A stretch of 64,000 nt of DNA from Eunapius fragilis (taxonomy: Eukaryota; Porifera; Demospongiae; Spongillida; Spongillidae), in the NCBI GenBank assembly GCA_963681505.1, contig OY811990.1, forward strand, positions 5,634,708-5,698,707, read 5' to 3'. Positions 59,715 through 64,000 of this stretch are shown here, one piece after another. The translations under genes and the position numbers were made by a program. The notes under the pieces were generated by a model. It was not told where the DNA came from. It did not search any database and saw only the letters and a list, made by a program, of their open reading frames with translations. Within the stretch, counting starts at the first letter, position 1. Each line of letters starts with the position of its first letter.

Positions 59715-60106
59715 GTGGTTTATATGCACATCAGTTCAAATGTGATGAGGTGTTCTCATAACACCATGTGTTATCTAGATGGTCTACTTCTAAGCCCAAG
59801 AGGGCTGGGACATTCTTTGCCCCTCCAAACTGAGCTGTGTGGTATACCAGACCTTCAATATTACGTGTATCAATGTCTGTGATGAACAAAAGTTTATATT
59901 TGTATGACAGCTAACTATGATGAAAATGAAAGTGAGATCTTTTGTAAGATTACTTTCAGGTGATTTACGTACATAGCAGCCGCTGCCGCTACACTATATA
60001 ATTCTTCGTTACTTCAGTTCTCAGTCTTGTGCCAAAGGACCACGCCCTCTCGTAAGCCCGGCACATATGGGCGTGGCGCATTACCATAATCGAATATCGC
60101 GTCACG
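59715..60106 (+). promoter_or_regulatory. RacGAP-TRIM intergenic region, copy E
   Basis: Conserved 390-base spacer with the CCACGCCC / GGGCGTGG pair at about 60040-60077 and ATCGCGTCACG before the TRIM ATG. No polyadenylation signal for RacGAP is obvious. Promoter role inferred. Confidence 0.4.
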
Positions 60107-62602
60107 ATGTTGAGATCGTCCGAACATGACGACGTACGTAGCAGGTACTAAGCGCAAATACCATTAACACATATGTACTATAATTTGCCATACGAATGGT
60201 CCCCCTAGTTATGGGCACAGAATAGGCGTCCGCTCATTTATTTCCGTCCCAACTCTGCTAGATGTTATGTGGTCTACTATTTGCTGCTGCACAAGAACTA
60301 TTGCCTTGTGGTATTGTTAAGGCTTCAAAGCCATCGCGCACACGAAGTCACTTTCAAAAATGTTTTCTGAACTTCAAATGATCAAATAATAAAATGATCA
60401 AATAATCTTTATCAAATGCATGTATCTCTATAATCAAGCTTGGTAAAGATCAAACAATACCTCGTCATCGCTATAGGACGTGTGTGGGGCAATGATATTC
60501 TCCTTCTTCCTACGGTATCAATTCATGTTCTTTCCCCCCACAGATCTGACCTCTTCCCTCCACACACCATATGTCAGCTGTGCTCTAAGCCCTACACAGA
60601 CCCTAGGATCCTTCCATGTCTACATTCTTTCTGTGGGCAGTGTCTGCATATGGAGATAGAGAGGTCTGGGGGCAAGCAGAAGATGGAGTGTCCTACCTGT
60701 CAGAGAAGTATCACCATACCAGAGGGTGGAGTCAATGCTATACCTCAGAACCTCCATCTTGGCTTTGAGGTGGAGGTGACTGGGTACATGTCCAAGATTG
60801 GCAGTGGTGGTGAAAAGTCATGTGATGCTTGTATTGATGGGGGCAAGGGGCCTGCAGTGGTGTTCTGTTGTACATGTGGTCAGTTCCTCTGTACCTTCTG
60901 TCATGAGTACCACAGACGCAATAAGACTCTGTGCCATCACCAGATTGTAGAACTAGACCAGGAGTCTGTTAGACTACTTCCATCCATCATGTCATCAACT
61001 GAACATCTCTGCTCCCAACCTCATCAAAAGAAGTTAAAAATCTACTGTGAGACCTGCCAGTGTCTGGTCTGCAAAGACTGTACCCTAGTCCTTCACAAGG
61101 ACCACAGGATTGCTGAGTTGTGCAATATTGCAAAGGTCCACAGAGATGAAATGAGAGAGGCACTTGTGTGTGCACAGGAAATGGCCTCAAAGCTGACCAG
61201 TGCCATTGGTGCCATTGACAAGATGGCAGAACAGGTTGAGACTTCCAGAGAGAATGCCACACTGCTCATAAACCAAGCCTTTGAACAGCTCCACCTAGCC
61301 ATAGAGGAAAGGAAGAAGACACTGTTGTCAGAGATGGGGACCATTTCACTTTCCAAGACAACAGCTCTGTCCCTCCAGAAGGAACAGCTTGTGAAGTTAC
61401 AAGATGAGATTGGTCGCTACACTGAGATGACCTCCCACATCCTCCAGACCCACACTGACCATGAGGTGGTAGCTCTTGGAGATCTGCTACCCACTGAACT
61501 GAAGGCCACCCTGAAGAAGGTTGGGGGAGTCTCCCTCACTCCCAGTCAGTCCAGTGACATACATGTGACCCTACAAACTGATTCTCTGATGAAGGACCTC
61601 TCCATATTTGGTCATGTAATGACCTCACCTCCATCTCCATCACAAAGCACATGGTCTTCTATGTCAGCAGCCAAGATAGACAAGGTGTATAGTGTAAAAG
61701 TGGAGACCAAGAGCTCAGAGGGAGAGAGGTACCCATATGGTGGTCTGCAGGTAAAGGCTGAGCTGAGGCCCAAGTCACATGATGGAGCAGTTGTCCCAGG
61801 AAAGGTGGAGGACCATGGAGATGGTACCTACAGCATCACCTCACCCCTCAGGCTGCTGGTCCTCACCAGCTCCTCATCACAATGGATGGTGAACATGTCC
61901 AGGGCAGTCCTCATGACCTTGATGTGAGGCCTAGCTACAGCACCTTATGTAAATGCCAAGAAGTTATCAGTTGTAGTGGTGGTCCAGTGAGTATTGCCAT
62001 CCATGACAGTGGAGACATCTATGTAGCCTGTAGTGATAAAAACTGGCAATCATCGCATTCAGAAGCTCACAACAGGAGGACAGTTCCTTCAAAAGTTTGG
62101 CCAATATGGATCAGGTCAGGGACAGTATAATGAACCATTATCAGTTATTGTTGACCAAAGAGATAGGATGATTGTTGCTGATTATAACAACCACAGGGTA
62201 GTGATATTGGATCAAAATGGCATCTCCCTATTGACCATAGATGGTAATGTTTCTGGTGCTCAGGGTTTTAAAAATCCATATGGTCTTGCCTTGGACCCTC
62301 AAGGGAACATCCATGTTGCAGCCTGGGGTTCTAACACCATCAAAGTCTTCACACCAGAGGGGACCTATGTCAGATCATATGGAGATGTAAAGGGTCCATC
62401 TGGAATAGCAATGAATGATGAAGGTTACAGCCTTGTCTGTGAGAGCAGTGGTAATTGTCTCTCCATCTTTGATCCTCAGGGAAACAAGATCCACACAGTT
62501 GGCAATCTCACTTATCCCCGTGGTGTTGCTCTGGATCCTATAAGTGATAGTCTGTATTTAGCCAACTATGGTGCTAAGACTGTATTGAAGTATTTTGTGT
62601 AG
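60107..62602 (+). pseudogene. TRIM-NHL protein, copy E (1-base and 125-base deletions)
   Basis: Exon 1 is 60107-60144 and exon 2 starts at 60544. The frame is open through RING, B-boxes, coiled coil and most of the filamin domain. A single C is missing near 61840 (ATCACCTCACC for ATCACCCTCACC), leading to TGA at 61925-61927. A second deletion of 125 bases at about 62037 removes most of an NHL repeat. Together they remove 126 bases, so the frame downstream (62033-62602, four to five NHL repeats) is the original one, but the stop lies between them. The N-terminal 460 or so residues could still be made. Confidence 0.9.
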
Positions 62603-62639
62603 TGGTGATGTAATGATGACGTCATGTAATGTCATGTTT

Positions 62640-63252
62640 GCATAGTGTATGGCTTAGTAAGTACAAGGTAGTCTGGTCCTCCAGAACGTACATCACAGCT
62701 GGGGAGAGCTGTGGTGGGTGGTTGAGGAACAGCACACAGATGTAGGTGGTAGCTGTCTGGCACTTGGGGACATCCACACTGTTGTTATCACAGGCCTTCA
62801 TGACAAAGGTGATGGGCTGACAGGGTGTGGCAGAGAAGTAATGAAGTGGGGGCGTGTACCTCAGGACACCTCCCGAGTATGATACAGTGGGACAGGTTTG
62901 TACATGACTGCTCCATAACATAGTCTGGGATGGTCCCACAGCTGACAGTGATGACAATGATGTTAGGATGGTCTCCAAAAACACTTAGGACCTCAAGAGG
63001 CTGGTCATACAGGTTGAGCAGTCTGGCCACCAGACGGACTATAGTTGTGTTGTCCTTGTCAACAATGGTGGTATTGGGGGCAAGGGGAACAGGCCCCTCC
63101 CCCTCCACATAGTTGATGATGGTGTCATACATGAAGGCAACAGGGCCGTGGAGGTTCACCTCTGGAGGGTAGTTCACTCGCTGGGTGTCCACTAGAATGT
63201 ACTGATCAGGAGGACTGCTTTGGTACACCCCATCAAACACCACCACAGACAT
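62640..63252 (-). pseudogene. Surface-protein ectodomain fragment, copy E
   Basis: Minus strand: MSVVVFDGVYQSSPPDQYIL, VNYPPEVNLHGPVAFMYDTI, INYVEGEGPVPLAPNTTIVD, then the same internal frame change as at 50.47 kb and VLRYTPPLHYFSATPCQPIT, HPPQLSPAVMYVLEDQTTL. It extends further 5' than the 50.3-50.8 kb copy. Cadherin-like repeat style (VNYPPEV...). Confidence 0.65.
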
Positions 63253-63654
63253 GTGCCTGGTGCATAGTTGTATCTCATTTGTCCCTAAGACACCAATGCA
63301 TTGTGATGGGTGTTTAGTAGTTTTGGTCAGTGCGGTCTTAGGCCATGATGTGAAGGCCGTATGTGTGTGTCAATGGTTGTGCTGACCAAAGATTGATGTA
63401 CATGTATGGAGTGTATGTACTTCAGAAGCTTCTGCTATACTTATATGTGTGTATGTGTGTGTGTGTGTGTGTGTCTGCTTGTGCTGGTGTGTGTAAGTGT
63501 ATGTGTGTGTACATGCTCCCCGTGATATGACCCTCTGCCCTCATACATGACCCCCTGCCCCCCCTTGCTGTCATACATGACCCCCTGCCCCCACACATGA
63601 CCCCCTGCCCCCACATGTGTACTCACACACGCGCCCCCCTGCCCCCCCCCACAG
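63253..63654. other. Spacer with (GT)n and C-rich minisatellite
   Basis: 63290-63380 resembles 43.80-43.92 kb inverted; (GT)n at 63447-63472; 63525-63654 is the C-rich minisatellite that precedes TRRAP exon 11. Thus TRRAP exons 1-10 are missing in this copy. No gene seen. Confidence 0.6.
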
Positions 63655-63872
63655 GAACAAGTTGCGTCCTATGCCTCTAACCTGGTCCAGGGTATGGTGG
63701 CGTTGCTTAGGAACTGTCCCCAGGAGGTAGCCCACCTGAGGAAGGAGCTGTTGATTGCTGCCAGACATATTCTAGCCACAGACCTGCGTAACAAGTTTCT
63801 GCCGTGCATAGACCATCTCTTTGACGAGAACCTTCTGATTAGATCAGGGTGGACCACCAGAGAAAGTGTGAG
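63655..63872 (+). pseudogene. TRRAP exon 11, copy E (window edge)
   Basis: Open exon (EQVASYASNLVQGMVALLRN ... ESV) with acceptor ccacag and donor gtatta. Exons 1-10 are absent upstream. The rest would lie beyond the window. One change, GSGW to RSGW, relative to other copies. Confidence 0.75.
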
Positions 63873-64000
63873 GTATTATCAGAGAGGTGTTAGGTGTGAG
63901 GGTGTCAGGTGTTATGAGAGGGTGTTGTGTGACATGAGGGTGCTTGATGTTTTGTGAGGGTGTTAGGTGTGATGTGAGGGTGTTAGGTGTAATGTGATTT

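Larger units (their letters stand above)
50840..62602 (+). repeat. Arm 2 of giant inverted duplication
   Basis: The 37-bp array, TRRAP D, GPCR D, RacGAP E and TRIM E. Its distal part (58.8-63.25 kb) is also a direct repeat, offset about 12.5 kb, of the spacer region 46.3-50.8 kb. Confidence 0.9.

Overview
The window is animal nuclear DNA, not prokaryotic. Genes are split by GT-AG introns, several only about 60-70 bases long, and the recognisable proteins are animal-type: the N-terminal exons of TRRAP/Tra1, the C-terminal RhoGAP half of a RACGAP1/MgcRacGAP-like protein, RING/B-box/filamin/NHL proteins of the TRIM2/3/71 type, a GPCR-like membrane protein, and a large type I surface protein built of cadherin-like (tandem-95/VCBS-type) repeats. 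Very short introns plus this gene mix suggest an early-branching metazoan, perhaps a demosponge; that assignment is inference of low to moderate confidence.

Almost the whole window is one recently and repeatedly duplicated, rearranged cassette. Its order, read in the TRRAP direction, is: 37-bp minisatellite, TRRAP 5' exons (+), GPCR-like gene (-), RacGAP 3' exons (+), TRIM-NHL gene (+), pieces of the surface-protein gene (-). Copies: RacGAP at 0-0.8, 7.4-8.4, 26.0-26.9, 34.0-35.0 (minus), 46.2-47.0 and 58.7-59.7 kb; TRIM-NHL at 1.2-2.4, 16.9-22.1, 30.8-33.5 (minus), 47.6-50.2 and 60.1-62.6 kb; TRRAP at 4.8-5.9, 36.0-41.6 (minus), 51.9-57.5 and 63.7 kb to the end; GPCR-like at 6.5-7.0, 35.3-35.8 and 57.8-58.2 kb; surface-protein pieces at about ten places. 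Blocks at 30.8-43.8 and 50.8-62.6 kb are inverted copies of each other (arms of about 12-13 kb, spacer about 7 kb), and 46.3-50.8 is directly repeated at 58.8-63.25 kb.

Most copies are broken. Only the TRIM-NHL gene on the minus strand at 30.8-33.5 kb is fully open (742 codons from two exons). The 51.9-57.5 kb TRRAP fragment and the 58.7-59.7 kb RacGAP fragment are open but represent only the 5' and 3' parts of their genes. Region 8.65-16.7 kb looks like an 8-kb insertion between a RacGAP copy and the TRIM copy that normally follows it; it holds a short candidate gene of unknown function, a tRNA-derived SINE-like element, a reverse-transcriptase remnant and minisatellites.

Repeats are abundant: a 2.6-kb fold-back element inside a TRIM copy, fold-back elements and internally deleted hAT elements in TRRAP introns, a 1.7-kb array of a 13-bp satellite, 12-, 23-, 24-, 27- and 37-bp minisatellites, long (CA)n tracts and many poly-C/poly-G runs. 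Coordinates of exons were read by hand from splice signals, reading-phase agreement and comparison among the copies; family assignments are from recognition of motifs, not from a database search.
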